Under the pieces are notes generated by a model. It saw only the letters and a list, made by a program, of their open reading frames with translations. It was not told the origin of the DNA and searched no databases. From positions 1 through 64,000 of the forward strand of contig CASPAC010000002.1 of NCBI GenBank assembly GCA_949419965.1: a DNA stretch of 64,000 nt, read 5' to 3'. Positions within the stretch are counted from its first letter, which is position 1, and every line of letters starts with the position of its first letter. The DNA comes from Bacteroidales bacterium (GTDB lineage Bacteria; Bacteroidota; Bacteroidia; Bacteroidales; Rikenellaceae). The position numbers and the translations under genes are program-made. Of the stretch, positions 37,124 to 48,017 are shown one piece after another.

Positions 37124-40100
37124 TCACGAGATCGTGTATCTTATCGCATTTTCTTCCAGATAGTTGACCAGCGATTGCGCAAGACCCACCTTGTGGCTCT
37201 TCGAGAATAGGCGGATCGACACGTTCGTCGCCGGGTCGTAGAGGTTGACTCTGAGAATGGCCTCGCCTTTCGACTCGGCCACGCGCTGCGACAGCTCCTC
37301 CATCAGCGTCCGCGTTACCTCGCCGACCGGAAGCTGCACGCTCACCTCCTTGATCATCGTGTCGCGCAGCTCCTGCAGCTGCACCATCGATATGACTTTG
37401 AATTCCAGCTCCTTGTCATTGTAGAGGCGCGGCTGCACCTTGCCGCGGATGAACAGGAAGTAGTCGGAGAACATATATTTGCGGAAATTCTCGTAATCCT
37501 TGCTGAAAAGCGCGAATTCGTGCGTGCCGTTGTAGTCTTCCAGCGTGAATTTGCCCCACGGTTTTCCCGTCTTGGTCATCAGGTTCTGCACGTTGATGAC
37601 CATACCCGCCACGGCGATCTCCTGCCCGCGCAGGTTTTCGAGGTTCTCCAGATCGGCCAGCTGCGTTTTGCACATGTGGTCGATGATTACCTTGTAGTCG
37701 TCGAGCGGGTGGGCCGAAAGGTAGAGTCCCATCATCTCGCGTTCCTTGGCCAGCGTCTCCAGCTGGGTCCAGTCGGCGCAGGCCGGCAGCACGGGCGGCT
37801 GGATGTCGATCTGTCCGCCACCGCCGAACAGGCTTTGCTGGGCATTGTTCTTTTCGGCCTGGTAGCGAAGACCGTAGCGGATCAGCTGCTCCAGGAAAGT
37901 CTGGCTGCCCGCGTCGCGCAGGTCGCTGCCGAAGAACTTGCCGCGATGGAATCCCGCAATCGAGTCGAAGGCGCCCGCATAAGCCAGGTTTTCAAGGCAT
38001 TTCTTGTTGACGACCGCATAGTTCACACGCTCCATGAAGTCGTAGATGTCTTTGAACTTGCCGTTCTTCGTGCGTTCTTCGATGATGCTCTCGGCCGCAG
38101 CTTCGCCCACGCCCTTCACGGCTCCCAGGCCGAAGCGGACGTCACCCGCCGCATTGGCCGAAAAAGCTTTCATCGATTCGTTCACGTCCGAGCCCAGCAC
38201 ATTGATACCCATGCGCTTGCACTCGTTCATGTAGATCGTCAGCTGGTCCACCCGCGTGAGGTTTCGGCTCAGCACGGCGGCCATGTACTCCGACGGATAG
38301 TTCGCCTTGAGATAAGCCGTCTGATAGGCCACCCACGAATAGCAGGTCGCGTGCGACTTGTTGAAAGCATAGGAGGCGAACTTCTCCCAGTCGCTCCATA
38401 TCTTCTCCAGCACCTTCGGGTCGTGGCCGTTCTTCTGGCCGCCGCGTATGAACTTGGGTTTCAGCGCGTCCAGCTTGTCTTTGAGCTTCTTGCCCATCGC
38501 CTTGCGGAGCGTGTCCGACTCGCCGCGCGTGAAGTTGGCCAGCAGACGCGACAGCAGCATGACCTGCTCCTGGTAGACCGTCACGCCGTAGGTATCTTTC
38601 AGATACTTCTCCATGACGGGAATGTCATAGACGATCGGGCTGCGGCCGTGCTTGCGGGCGATGAAGTCGGGGATGTAATCCATCGGGCCCGGACGATAGA
38701 GGGCGTTCATCGCTATGAGGTCCTCGAAAGTCGAGGGTTGCAGCTCGCGCAGGTACTTCTGCATACCCGCCGACTCGAACTGGAACGTTCCCACCGTGCG
38801 TCCCTCGCCGTAGAGCCGGTAAGTCGCCGGGTCGTTGATGATCGAGAAATCGTCGATATCGACCTCTATGCCCTTGTTCTGCCGGATGTTCTCGACGGCG
38901 TCCTTGATGATCGACAAGGTTTTCAGACCCAGGAAGTCCATCTTGATCAGCCCCGTATCCTCGATCACCGAGCCCTCGTACTGCGTCACCAGCATCTTTT
39001 CGCCCGTCTCCTTGTCGTCGGCCGTCGCCACAGGCACCCAGTCGGTGATGTCGTCGCGGCAGATGATCGTGCCGCAGGCATGCACGCCCGTATTGCGCAC
39101 GTTGCCCTCCAGCATCTTGGCGTAGCGGATCGTGTCGCTCAGCGTCGGATTGTCCGACTGCTCGGCCGCTTTCAGCTCGGGCACATAGTCGATGGCGTTC
39201 TGCAGGTTGAGTTTCTTGTCGGGAATACGGTCGGGCACCAGCTTGCAAAGCCGGTCCGACTCGGCGAGCAGCAGTTTCTGCACGCGCGCCACATCCTTGA
39301 TAGCCAGCTTGGTGGCCATCGTGCCGTAGGTGATGATGTGCGCCACCTTCTCCTTGCCGTATTTCTGCGTCACCCAGTTGAGCACGCGGCCGCGGCCGTC
39401 GTCATCGAAGTCCACATCGATATCGGGCAGCGAAATACGGTCGGGATTCAGGAATCGCTCGAACAGCAGGTCGTAGGCGATGGGGTCGATCTGCGTGATG
39501 CCCAGGCAGTAGGCCACGGCCGAACCGGCTGCCGAGCCGCGGCCCGGACCCACCGACACGTCCAGCTCCTCGCGCGCGGCCCGTATGAAATCCTGCACGA
39601 TAAGGAAGTAGCCCGGGAAACCCATCGTCTTCATGATGTGCAGTTCGAAACGCAGCCGTTCCTGCACCTCCTCCGAAAGATTCTCGCCATAGCGCTTACG
39701 GGCGCCCTCCATCGTCAGCTTGGCCAGGTAGTCGGCTTCGAACTTGATGCGGTAGAGTTTGTCGTAGCCGCCCAGTTTCTCGATCTTCTTGCGGCCTTCC
39801 TCCTCGCTCATCACCACGTTGCCGTTCTCGTCGCGCGTGAATTCGTCGAATAGGTCCTGCTCGGTGATGCGGGCCCGGTACTCCTCTTCGGTGCCGAATT
39901 CGGCCGGAATCTCGAAGTTGGGCATGATCGGCGCATGGTCGATCGAGTAGAACTCCACCTGGTTGCAAATATCCACGGTGGTGGCCATCGCTTCGGGATC
40001 GCTCTCGCCGAAGATCGAGGCCATCTCGGCCGTCGACTTGAGCCACTCCTGCTTGGAGTAGAGCATGCGCTTCGGATCGTCGAGGTCCTTGCCCGTCGAA

Positions 40101-41071
40101 AGGCAGATCAGCCGGTCGTGGGCCTCGGCGTTGTCTTCGTCCACGAAGTGCACATCGTTGGTGCAGACCATCCGCACACCATGTTTGCGCGCCAGTTCGC
40201 GCAGGTGCTTGTTCACCTCCACCTGCATCGGATAGGCCTCATGATTGGCCCGGTCGACCGTCGCCTTATGAAGCTGAAGTTCCAGATAGTAGTCGTCGCC
40301 GAACACCTGCTTGTGCCAGCGGATCGATTCTTCGGCCTTCTCCAGGTCGCCCGCCGTAATGGCGCGCGGCACTTCGCCGGCCAGACAGGCCGAACAGCAG
40401 ATCAGTCCTTCGCGGTGCTTCTCGATCTCGGCGCGGTCGGTACGCGGACGCATGTAGAATCCGTCGGTCCACGCTTTCGACACGATTTTCGTCAGATTAT
40501 GATAGCCTTGCAGATTCTTGGCCAGCAGAATAAGGTGGTAGCCGCTCTGGTCGGGCTTTCCCTCCTTGTCTTGCAGACGCCGCCGCGCCACGTAGACCTC
40601 ACAGCCGATGATGGGCTTGAAATCGGGCGAGGACTCGAGTGCCGCAATTTTACTGCGTCCGGCCTCCGGGTCGAAATCGAACTCCTTGCCGACAGCCCCC
40701 AGATCGTCCACATAGGCTTTCAGACGCGCATAGGCTTCGGCATCCTCCGGCGAATCGTTCTTCTTGCGCTCCAGCATGCTCAGCGCATCGCGTTGTTCGG
40801 CCGCATAGATCCGCACGTCGGACACTTCGCCCCGCACTTTCTCGAGCAGGGCGAGCAGTTCCTTCAGTTTCTTGACCTTGTCGTGTTTCTTGCCGTTCTG
40901 CTTCTTGACGTAGTTGTAGAATTCCTTGATTCCGAACATGTTGCCGTGATCCGTCACAGCAATGCCGGGCTGACCGTCGGCCATCGCCTTGTCCACCAGC
41001 TTCGGAATGCTGGCCTGACCGTCGAGTATCGAATACTGGGTATGTACGTGCAGATGGCAGAATGCGGACAT
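37124..41071 (-). CDS. dnaE: DNA polymerase III alpha subunit
   Basis: A 1315-aa replicative polymerase. The PHP domain (FCHLHVHTQYSILDG, TDHGNMFGIKEFYNY) is followed by an extra segment of roughly 85 residues rich in Lys/Glu (about 60-145) before PIIGCEVYVARR. The catalytic Asp motif PDIDVDFDDDGRG lies near residue 550, the fingers and HhH follow, and the clamp-binding motif QQSLFGG is near 1080, before the OB-fold (GMVINVQNLMTKTGKPWGKF). The PHP insertion explains most of the extra length over the roughly 1160 residues of E. coli DnaE; similar insertions are common in Bacteroidota. Confidence 0.97.
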   Translation of the reverse strand: MSAFCHLHVHTQYSILDGQASIPKLVDKAMADGQPGIAVTDHGNMFGIKEFYNYVKKQNGKKHDKVKKLKELLALLEKVRGEVSDVRIYAAEQRDALSMLERKKNDSPEDAEAYARLKAYVDDLGAVGKEFDFDPEAGRSKIAALESSPDFKPIIGCEVYVARRRLQDKEGKPDQSGYHLILLAKNLQGYHNLTKIVSKAWTDGFYMRPRTDRAEIEKHREGLICCSACLAGEVPRAITAGDLEKAEESIRWHKQVFGDDYYLELQLHKATVDRANHEAYPMQVEVNKHLRELARKHGVRMVCTNDVHFVDEDNAEAHDRLICLSTGKDLDDPKRMLYSKQEWLKSTAEMASIFGESDPEAMATTVDICNQVEFYSIDHAPIMPNFEIPAEFGTEEEYRARITEQDLFDEFTRDENGNVVMSEEEGRKKIEKLGGYDKLYRIKFEADYLAKLTMEGARKRYGENLSEEVQERLRFELHIMKTMGFPGYFLIVQDFIRAAREELDVSVGPGRGSAAGSAVAYCLGITQIDPIAYDLLFERFLNPDRISLPDIDVDFDDDGRGRVLNWVTQKYGKEKVAHIITYGTMATKLAIKDVARVQKLLLAESDRLCKLVPDRIPDKKLNLQNAIDYVPELKAAEQSDNPTLSDTIRYAKMLEGNVRNTGVHACGTIICRDDITDWVPVATADDKETGEKMLVTQYEGSVIEDTGLIKMDFLGLKTLSIIKDAVENIRQNKGIEVDIDDFSIINDPATYRLYGEGRTVGTFQFESAGMQKYLRELQPSTFEDLIAMNALYRPGPMDYIPDFIARKHGRSPIVYDIPVMEKYLKDTYGVTVYQEQVMLLSRLLANFTRGESDTLRKAMGKKLKDKLDALKPKFIRGGQKNGHDPKVLEKIWSDWEKFASYAFNKSHATCYSWVAYQTAYLKANYPSEYMAAVLSRNLTRVDQLTIYMNECKRMGINVLGSDVNESMKAFSANAAGDVRFGLGAVKGVGEAAAESIIEERTKNGKFKDIYDFMERVNYAVVNKKCLENLAYAGAFDSIAGFHRGKFFGSDLRDAGSQTFLEQLIRYGLRYQAEKNNAQQSLFGGGGQIDIQPPVLPACADWTQLETLAKEREMMGLYLSAHPLDDYKVIIDHMCKTQLADLENLENLRGQEIAVAGMVINVQNLMTKTGKPWGKFTLEDYNGTHEFALFSKDYENFRKYMFSDYFLFIRGKVQPRLYNDKELEFKVISMVQLQELRDTMIKEVSVQLPVGEVTRTLMEELSQRVAESKGEAILRVNLYDPATNVSIRLFSKSHKVGLAQSLVNYLEENAIRYTIS

Positions 41072-41092
41072 GAAGGCAAAATTTGATTACGG

Positions 41093-41100
41093 CAAATATA
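41093..41100 (-). promoter_or_regulatory. dnaE promoter -7 element TATATTTG
   Basis: Exact TAnnTTTG on the minus strand, predicted leader about 17 bases to the ATG at 41071. Confidence 0.5.
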
Positions 41101-41291
41101 GCGAAATTTATACGTAAAACCGTGGCAGGACTCTTGCAATTTATCAACAAAAAATCCCCCGGAGCCGAATCCGCCGCGAAAGGCCGCAAAGCCTTCGCCG
41201 GGTTCCTCCGAGGGGCATGCGCAGTGCGGATTGCGCCCCCGCAGCCGCACGCAGCGACCACAAGTCTCATTCACACCGAAATACCGAAACC

Positions 41292-41504
41292 ATGCAAGAC
41301 GAAACGATGGCCATTGCGGCCGAATACAATTCGGAGGCCGAAGCCGAAATCGGCAAATCGAAGCTCGACAGCGTCGGCATCTGGTCGACGATCCGCAACG
41401 AGTACATGTCAACCCTCTATCCCGTGGGCACCATGCCCGCGCAGCTCGTCGTCCGGGCCGACGAGGTCGAAAAGGCCCGGAGAATCCTAAAGAAAACCAA
41501 GTAA
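41292..41504 (+). CDS. DUF2007 family small protein
   Basis: A 70-aa protein of the DUF2007 (putative signal-transducing protein) family: VAEYN-like start (MAIAAEYNSEAEAEIGKSKL), then SVGIWSTIRNEYMSTLYP and MPAQLVVRADEVEKA. The start could be the ATG at 41292 or 41307; the first is annotated. It is a lone gene between divergent dnaE and a convergent TonB-C-domain gene. The family has an ACT-like small fold, but no function is known. Confidence 0.8.
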   Translation: MQDETMAIAAEYNSEAEAEIGKSKLDSVGIWSTIRNEYMSTLYPVGTMPAQLVVRADEVEKARRILKKTK

Positions 41505-41564
41505 GCTCCGCCCGCCGGACTGCCCGAGACTGCCGCACGGAGTTCCGCCCGTCGCGGCCGCTCG

Positions 41565-42290
41565 CTACTGTTTGCCGTAGTTCATCCGCAGCTCGTACGC
41601 CGAGCGCTGAGCAACGCCGTCGACCTTGCGGGGCGTCCACTTGCCGCGGCTGTTGCGGATCACGCGCAGCACCTCTTTCGTCAGCTTCTCGTCCGGCGAT
41701 TCGACCACCTCGTCGATGGTCACGCTGCCGTCGGCTTCCACGAAAAAGCGAACGTGCACCAGGCCCTCGACCTTGGCAAAACGTTCGTCATAGCGCACCC
41801 GCGGCCGGAACCACGGAACAAAACTCTCGCCGGGGTCCTGCTCCATGAAAAGCAGCGGATCGGGATCGAGCGCCTGCGCTATCGCCTTCACCGGCAGCCG
41901 GACTACCAGGTTCACCGTAAACCGCACCTTGCGGTCGCCCCGCCGGGCCGGCTGCCACTCGCCCTCCATGTTGTCGAACGCCTCGGTCAGCAGACGGCGC
42001 GTCGCTTCGCTGGCCGGAGCGTATCCTACACTGTCGCGCCCCTTGCACGTATTGTCCCGGAAACGCCACTGCGACACCTGCCCCGTCGTGTCCACCAGAA
42101 ATGCCACGCAGTTCAGTTCGGTAAGTTCTTCGTAAGGGTATTTCTTTTCGATGGCCACCCGTTTCGCTTGGGCCGTCAGCCGCGAAAGAAAAATCTTCGT
42201 CGTCGCGCCGTTGAACGTCGGCGGGGTCGTCTGTGCCGCTGCGGTTCCTCCGAACAGCAGGGCCGCCAAAAGCAGTGCAAAAAATTTCAT
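41565..42290 (-). CDS. Secreted protein with TonB C-terminal-like domain
   Basis: A 241-aa protein with a cleavable signal peptide (cut near GGTAAAQ) and a C-terminal TonB-like domain (about 160-235: VHVRFFVEADGSVTIDEV, VLRVIRNSRGKWTPRKVDG). The middle part (about 55-135) has a similar strand-helix pattern, so it may hold a second copy. Unlike TonB it has no uncleaved membrane anchor or Pro-rich rod, so it should be free in the periplasm or lodged at the outer membrane. It is 13 bases after the aroE stop on the same strand, likely in one operon with aroE and the DUF368 gene. Energy transduction is doubtful. Confidence 0.75.
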   Translation of the reverse strand: MKFFALLLAALLFGGTAAAQTTPPTFNGATTKIFLSRLTAQAKRVAIEKKYPYEELTELNCVAFLVDTTGQVSQWRFRDNTCKGRDSVGYAPASEATRRLLTEAFDNMEGEWQPARRGDRKVRFTVNLVVRLPVKAIAQALDPDPLLFMEQDPGESFVPWFRPRVRYDERFAKVEGLVHVRFFVEADGSVTIDEVVESPDEKLTKEVLRVIRNSRGKWTPRKVDGVAQRSAYELRMNYGKQ

Positions 42291-42303
42291 ATCATCGTCT
42301 TTT

Positions 42304-43041
42304 TCAGGAATTCCAGATCTTCCACGCCGCGTCGGCCTGTTCGCGGAACATGCGTTCGCCGTTCATGACCCGGGCGCCGCGCTGCCGGCCGTAGTCCAGA
42401 AACTGCGTCAGCGGCGGATTGTAGACCAGGTCGAGCAGCCGGTGTGCCGGCGTCACATAGGCATAGGGCATGCGCGGCGCTTCGTCCACGGCAGGGTAGG
42501 TGCCCACCGGCGTCGCATTGACGATCAGCAGGCTTCGCTCCACCGTCTCGCACGGCAGGTTGTCATAGGTATAGTCTCCTTTCGACGCATCGCGCGACAC
42601 CAGAGCGAACGCAATGTTCCGCTCCGCCAAAGCATACTGCACGGCCTGCGACGCTCCGCCCGTGCCCAGCACAAGGGCCTGTTCGGGCTCTTCGGCGCCC
42701 AGCAGTTCGTCGAGCGCGGCCCGCAGCCCCGCAATGTCGGTGTTGTGGCCCGTCAGCTGCCCGTCGGCTTCGCGGCGCACGCAGTTGACCGCCCCGATCA
42801 TCCGGGCGTCGAACGACAGGTCGTCCAGATAGCGCATCACTTCGCGTTTGTAGGGAATCGTCACGTTGAACCCCTCCAGTTCGGGCGTCCGTTCCAGCAG
42901 ACGGGGCAGTTCTTCGATCTCCGCCAGTTCGTAAAGCGCATAGGCGCAGTCGGCCATGCCTTCGCGCCCGAACTTCTCCGTGAAGTAGGCCGCCGAGGCC
43001 GAATGGCCCAGCGGCCGGCCGATCAGTCCGAAGCGCCGCAT
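42304..43041 (-). CDS. aroE: Shikimate dehydrogenase
   Basis: A 245-aa NADPH-dependent enzyme reducing 3-dehydroshikimate to shikimate in aromatic amino-acid synthesis. Motifs: FGLIGRPLGHSASAAYF (shikimate site), NVTIPYK with the catalytic Lys, GHNTDIAG with the catalytic Asp, and the nucleotide loop VLGTGGASQAV. It is slightly short (most are 265-290). It starts one base after the DUF368 gene stop and is co-transcribed with it. Confidence 0.93.
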   Translation of the reverse strand: MRRFGLIGRPLGHSASAAYFTEKFGREGMADCAYALYELAEIEELPRLLERTPELEGFNVTIPYKREVMRYLDDLSFDARMIGAVNCVRREADGQLTGHNTDIAGLRAALDELLGAEEPEQALVLGTGGASQAVQYALAERNIAFALVSRDASKGDYTYDNLPCETVERSLLIVNATPVGTYPAVDEAPRMPYAYVTPAHRLLDLVYNPPLTQFLDYGRQRGARVMNGERMFREQADAAWKIWNS

Positions 43042-43042
43042 G

Positions 43043-43945
43043 CTACCGCCGTTTTCGGGCGATGACCCGCGCCGCTATGTCTATTCCGTAAATCAAGGCG
43101 AAGCCCGCAGCACAGAGCAGCACGGCGCCCCAGTCGAAACGATCCGGCAGCACGTTGGCCTCGATCAGCGGCTGCAGTTTCCCGTGGCTGTCGGTGTAGG
43201 TCTCCAGCACCTCTTTCCAGGGCCACACCTTGTTGAGCGAGCCGATCATGAAGCCCATCAGCGTCGCCACCGTCACATCGTGCCAGTGTTTGAGCAGCCA
43301 CGACAGCAGATGCGAGAAGGAGACGATGCCCGCCGCTGCACCGGCCAGAAAGCAGAGCAGCACCGGCACATTCAGTTCACTAACTGACTGAAGTATAAAC
43401 TGATACTTACCCAGCAGCAGCAGGATGAAAGCGCCCGAAATGCCCGGCAGGATCATCGCGCAGATGGCGATCGCTCCCGACAGCATCACGAACCACCACG
43501 TCTCCGGCGTCGCCACCGGCGTCGCGGCCGTGATCCACCACGCCACGGCAGCCCCCGTCAGCAGCGCAACAACGCTCCGCCAGTCCCATCTGCCGACCTC
43601 GCGCGCGACAAGCAGCGCCGACGCGACGATCAAGCCGAAAAAGAACGACCATACCCCGATGGGGTGGTGCACCAGCAGATAGGTCATCAGCCGCGCCAGC
43701 GAGAAGATCGCCGTAGCGATACCCAGCAGCACCGGCAGCAGGAACGAGCCGTTCAGATGACGCCACAGCTCCTTGAAACGCAGCCTGCCGAGCAGGCGCA
43801 GGGCCGTCATGTCCACCCGCTTGATCGACTCGATCAATTCTTCATAAATACCTGAAACAAAGGCGATCGTACCTCCCGACACGCCGGGCACCACATCGGC
43901 CGTGCCCATGGCGCAGCCTTTGAGCCACAATAGCAGAAATTTCAT
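43043..43945 (-). CDS. DUF368 polyprenyl-phosphate transporter (PopT-like)
   Basis: A 300-aa inner-membrane protein with about eight hydrophobic helices. The DUF368 signature appears twice as related re-entrant segments: VVPGVSGGTIAFVSGIYEEL near the N terminus and LPGISGAFILLLLGKY in the middle. Members of this family (PopT) have been shown to return undecaprenyl phosphate across the membrane for wall synthesis. Downstream aroE is coupled by a one-base gap, with no obvious functional link. The assignment to PopT is by family, not tested here. Confidence 0.85.
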   Translation of the reverse strand: MKFLLLWLKGCAMGTADVVPGVSGGTIAFVSGIYEELIESIKRVDMTALRLLGRLRFKELWRHLNGSFLLPVLLGIATAIFSLARLMTYLLVHHPIGVWSFFFGLIVASALLVAREVGRWDWRSVVALLTGAAVAWWITAATPVATPETWWFVMLSGAIAICAMILPGISGAFILLLLGKYQFILQSVSELNVPVLLCFLAGAAAGIVSFSHLLSWLLKHWHDVTVATLMGFMIGSLNKVWPWKEVLETYTDSHGKLQPLIEANVLPDRFDWGAVLLCAAGFALIYGIDIAARVIARKRR

Positions 43946-44225
43946 CTATCTTGTTTTTAATTCGGTTCGTTGTTTGGCCCGCCGCTCCTTTCCGGATTTT
44001 CCGGCAGCGCGGCAACGATCGCCCGACTCCAAGCCCGGACACCGAGCTGTCCCCGGAGCATTACGGACCACAAGCCGTACTCGCCAGTCTCAGTTGTTTG
44101 ATCTTGCGCGCATGAACACTCCGTGCGCAAGATTCCGAAGCCAACCCCGCAGACCGATGTTTCCTCTCCGGGCGAATCGCTCACGGCATCGCTTTGTCAC
44201 AGCGCCGCACGGAAGAGGGTGGGCG
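43946..44225. other. Intergenic region between hisS and the DUF368 gene
   Basis: 280 bases without a recognisable gene. It holds one hairpin (44102-44110 with 44126-44134, 9 bp, extendable by 2) that could end hisS transcription, although it lacks a T-run. No tRNA or riboswitch was recognised. Confidence 0.5.
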
Positions 44226-45566
44226 TCAGACGAAGTATTGCTTCAGATCGGCGAATCCAACCTGCTGCTGTTCACCCGTCTGCATATTCTTGACCGTTGC
44301 GCTCCGCGCCTCGATCTCCTGCGAGCCGACGATGACCACATAGGGAATGGCCCGGCGGTTGGCATACTCCATCTGTTTCTTCATCTTGCCTGCTTCGGGG
44401 TAGATTTCGGCAGCCACCCCGGCGTCGCGCACCTCGCGCAGCAAGGGAAGCGACGCCGCTTCCTCCTCAGCACCGAGATTGACGAAAAGCACGCGCGTAG
44501 AGCTGTTCACCTCCTCGGGGAAGAGATCGAGCCCCGTCATGACATCGTAGATGCGGTCGGCACCGAACGAGATGCCCACGCCCGACATGTTGGGCATGCC
44601 GAAGATTCCCGTAAGGTCGTCATAGCGACCGCCGCCGCAGATCGACCCGATGGCATAGTCCAGCGCCTTGACCTCGAAAATCGCACCGGTGTAGTAGTTC
44701 AGTCCGCGGGCCAGCGAAAGGTCGAGTTCAACCTCCAGACCGAGCCCGGCGCGCTCGACATGCCCGAACACAGTCTCCATCTCCTCGATGCCTTTCATGC
44801 CGGTTTCCGACGCGCCGATCGCACGACGCAACGCGTCGAGTTTCTGTCGGTTGTCTCCGCTCAGCTCAAGTATCGGTTGAAGTTTTTCGATCGCCGACTG
44901 CTCCAGCCCGCGCTCCAGAAGTTCCGCCTTCACGTTGTCGAGACCGATTTTCTCCAGCTTGTCGATCGCCACCGTAATGTCGGTCATCTTGTCGGCATGG
45001 CCGATGGTCTCGGCAATGCCGTAAAGGATTTTGCGGTTGTTCAGTTTGAGTGCCACACGAATGCCCAGGGCCCGGAATACCCGCTCGACGATTTCGATCA
45101 GCTCGACCTCGCACAGGAGCGAGCGGGTGCCGATGACGTCGACGTCGCACTGGTAGAACTCGCGGTAGCGCCCCTTCTGCGGACGGTCGGCACGCCACAC
45201 GGGCTGCACCTGGTAGCGCTTGAACGGAAACGCCAGTTCGCCCTGATGCTGCACGACATAACGCGCGAACGGTACCGTCAGGTCGTAGCGGAGGCCCTTT
45301 TCGCAGATTTTCGATGCCTGGCGCACCTCGTCGTCGGAGAGTCCGGCGGCATAGTCGCCCGAATTAAGAATCTTGAACAGGAGTTTGTCGCCCTCGTCGC
45401 CGTACTTGCCCAGCAGGGTCGAGAGGTTCTCCATCGAGGGGGTCTCGAGCGGTGCGAAACCGTAAAGCCGGAAAACGCCCTTGATCGTATCGAAAATATA
45501 GTTGCGGCGCATCATCTCCACCGGGGAGAAGTCGCGCGTACCCTTGGGAATCGAAGGTTTCTGCAT
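44226..45566 (-). CDS. hisS: Histidyl-tRNA synthetase
   Basis: A 446-aa class II aminoacyl-tRNA synthetase. Motif 2 is the [20 protein letters not shown] stretch, the His-binding region is [14 protein letters not shown], and GGRYDDL and SFGADRIYD follow (motif 3); the anticodon-binding domain covers about 340-446. The N terminus [15 protein letters not shown] is typical. A palindromic repeat of a family also found upstream of ettA sits within 80 bases of its start codon. Confidence 0.97.
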   Translation of the reverse strand: MQKPSIPKGTRDFSPVEMMRRNYIFDTIKGVFRLYGFAPLETPSMENLSTLLGKYGDEGDKLLFKILNSGDYAAGLSDDEVRQASKICEKGLRYDLTVPFARYVVQHQGELAFPFKRYQVQPVWRADRPQKGRYREFYQCDVDVIGTRSLLCEVELIEIVERVFRALGIRVALKLNNRKILYGIAETIGHADKMTDITVAIDKLEKIGLDNVKAELLERGLEQSAIEKLQPILELSGDNRQKLDALRRAIGASETGMKGIEEMETVFGHVERAGLGLEVELDLSLARGLNYYTGAIFEVKALDYAIGSICGGGRYDDLTGIFGMPNMSGVGISFGADRIYDVMTGLDLFPEEVNSSTRVLFVNLGAEEEAASLPLLREVRDAGVAAEIYPEAGKMKKQMEYANRRAIPYVVIVGSQEIEARSATVKNMQTGEQQQVGFADLKQYFV

Positions 45567-45600
45567 TTTACAAGGTGAAAAGTAGAAAGTAAACTTTGCG

Positions 45601-45646
45601 ATTAAGCGAGGGCAGAGACTGCTTGCAGGCTATGCCGAGCGCAAGC
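45601..45646. repeat. Palindromic intergenic repeat, copy A (upstream of hisS)
   Basis: AAGCGAGGGCA, GCTTGC and TGCCGAGCG occur in the same order as in the copies at 47425-47552. It lies between the hisS start and the ettA stop. A short AACCCC/GGGGTT hairpin (45656-45670) just beside it may terminate ettA. Confidence 0.6.
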
Positions 45647-45702
45647 AAAGTCAAAAACCCCGCAGGGGTTATTAAAAGTCAAAATGCGGCTGAGGCACCT
45701 TA

Positions 45703-47379
<1,677 letters not shown>

Positions 47380-47413
47380 ATCGTTGTTCTGATTTTGCGG
47401 GATTAAATTCGTG

Positions 47414-47421
47414 CAAAGATA
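47414..47421 (-). promoter_or_regulatory. ettA promoter -7 element TATCTTTG overlapping a repeat edge
   Basis: Exact TAnnTTTG; predicted leader about 30 bases. Its 5' half (GTATCT) is also the outer arm of the repeat hairpin 47418-47476. Confidence 0.55.
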
Positions 47422-47640
47422 CGAATAAGCGAGGGCAAAAGCAAGCTCGCTTGCATTTTGCCGAGCGAGAGTATCTTGGGCGCAAGCCAATGTATGAAAA
47501 GTCGAGCGCAGAAGCAAGCGTCAGCTTGATTATGCCGAGACGGAGTATCTTCAACGAAGTTAAAGATACGAATAAGCCGCAACAAAGGATTGTTTTTTTG
47601 CCGAGCAGGAATGCCTTCGATGAAGATGTGTTGAAACGTA
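47418..47640. repeat. Tandem array of palindromic promoter-linked repeats
   Basis: Three successive units. U1 (47418-47476): outer arms AGATAC/GTATCT, inner arms GGCAAAA/TTTTGCC around GCAAGC/GCTTGC. U2 (47501-47570): GCAGAAGCAAGC, AGCTTG, TATGCCGAG, GAGTATCTT and a second GTATCTT/AAAGATAC hairpin. U3 (47571-47612) is degenerate and retains AATAAGC and TTGCCGAGC. The shared order is the same as in copy A at 45601. No open reading frame is involved. Confidence 0.65.
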
Positions 47641-48017
47641 TGCTTATCCGCAAAATGCCCCTCTGTCGTTTTTGGGCGGTTCCGAGAGCCGCGCGGGCCG
47701 CAGCCTCCCCCGGCGGAGGCCCGCAGAATCCGGCTGTCGCCGGGCGTGCCCCGCAGGCTGCGGTCCGCACACACACTAACAGGTCGAATGCAGAATCGGC
47801 AAAAGAGAGGAATGTTTCGGATGAGTATAATTATTTGTCCGGATGCCGTATTTTGGTCGAAGCCGATGATGCGCATTGAAACGCCACGCTGAAAACTCCG
47901 GACACGGAAAAACTCCCGAATCGCAGGGACTCGGGAGTTTCGGTATGACTGGGCATGCGCCCGGTTTCAGCTCCGGATCAAGAGGCGTTCCGCTCCACGA
48001 AACATCGCGGCTCCGGT
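47641..48017. other. GC-rich structured intergenic region upstream of ettA
   Basis: No recognisable gene. Between 47693 and 47763 there are successive inverted repeats: GCGGGCC/GGCCCGC (47693-47699, 47718-47724), CCGGC/GCCGG (47730-47734, 47739-47743) and CCGCAG/CTGCGG (47751-47756, 47758-47763). It could encode a structured RNA on either strand; I recognise no known RNA family. The rubrerythrin terminator lies at 47910-47940. Confidence 0.4.
47910..47940 (-). terminator. Rubrerythrin gene terminator
   Basis: 10-bp perfect stem AAACTCCCGA/TCGGGAGTTT with 11-base loop; A-run before it gives T5 on the minus strand. About 80 bases after the rubrerythrin stop. Confidence 0.8.

Noticed and set aside
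41072..41291. Origin-like or DnaA-box region near dnaE
   Set aside because: AT-richer than its surroundings but no DnaA boxes were recognised; it contains the dnaE promoter.
43946..44225. Possible tRNA or riboswitch near hisS
   Set aside because: No cloverleaf or conserved core was found; only a simple hairpin.
47418..47640. CRISPR array
   Set aside because: Units are few, unequal and palindromic, without spacers or cas genes.
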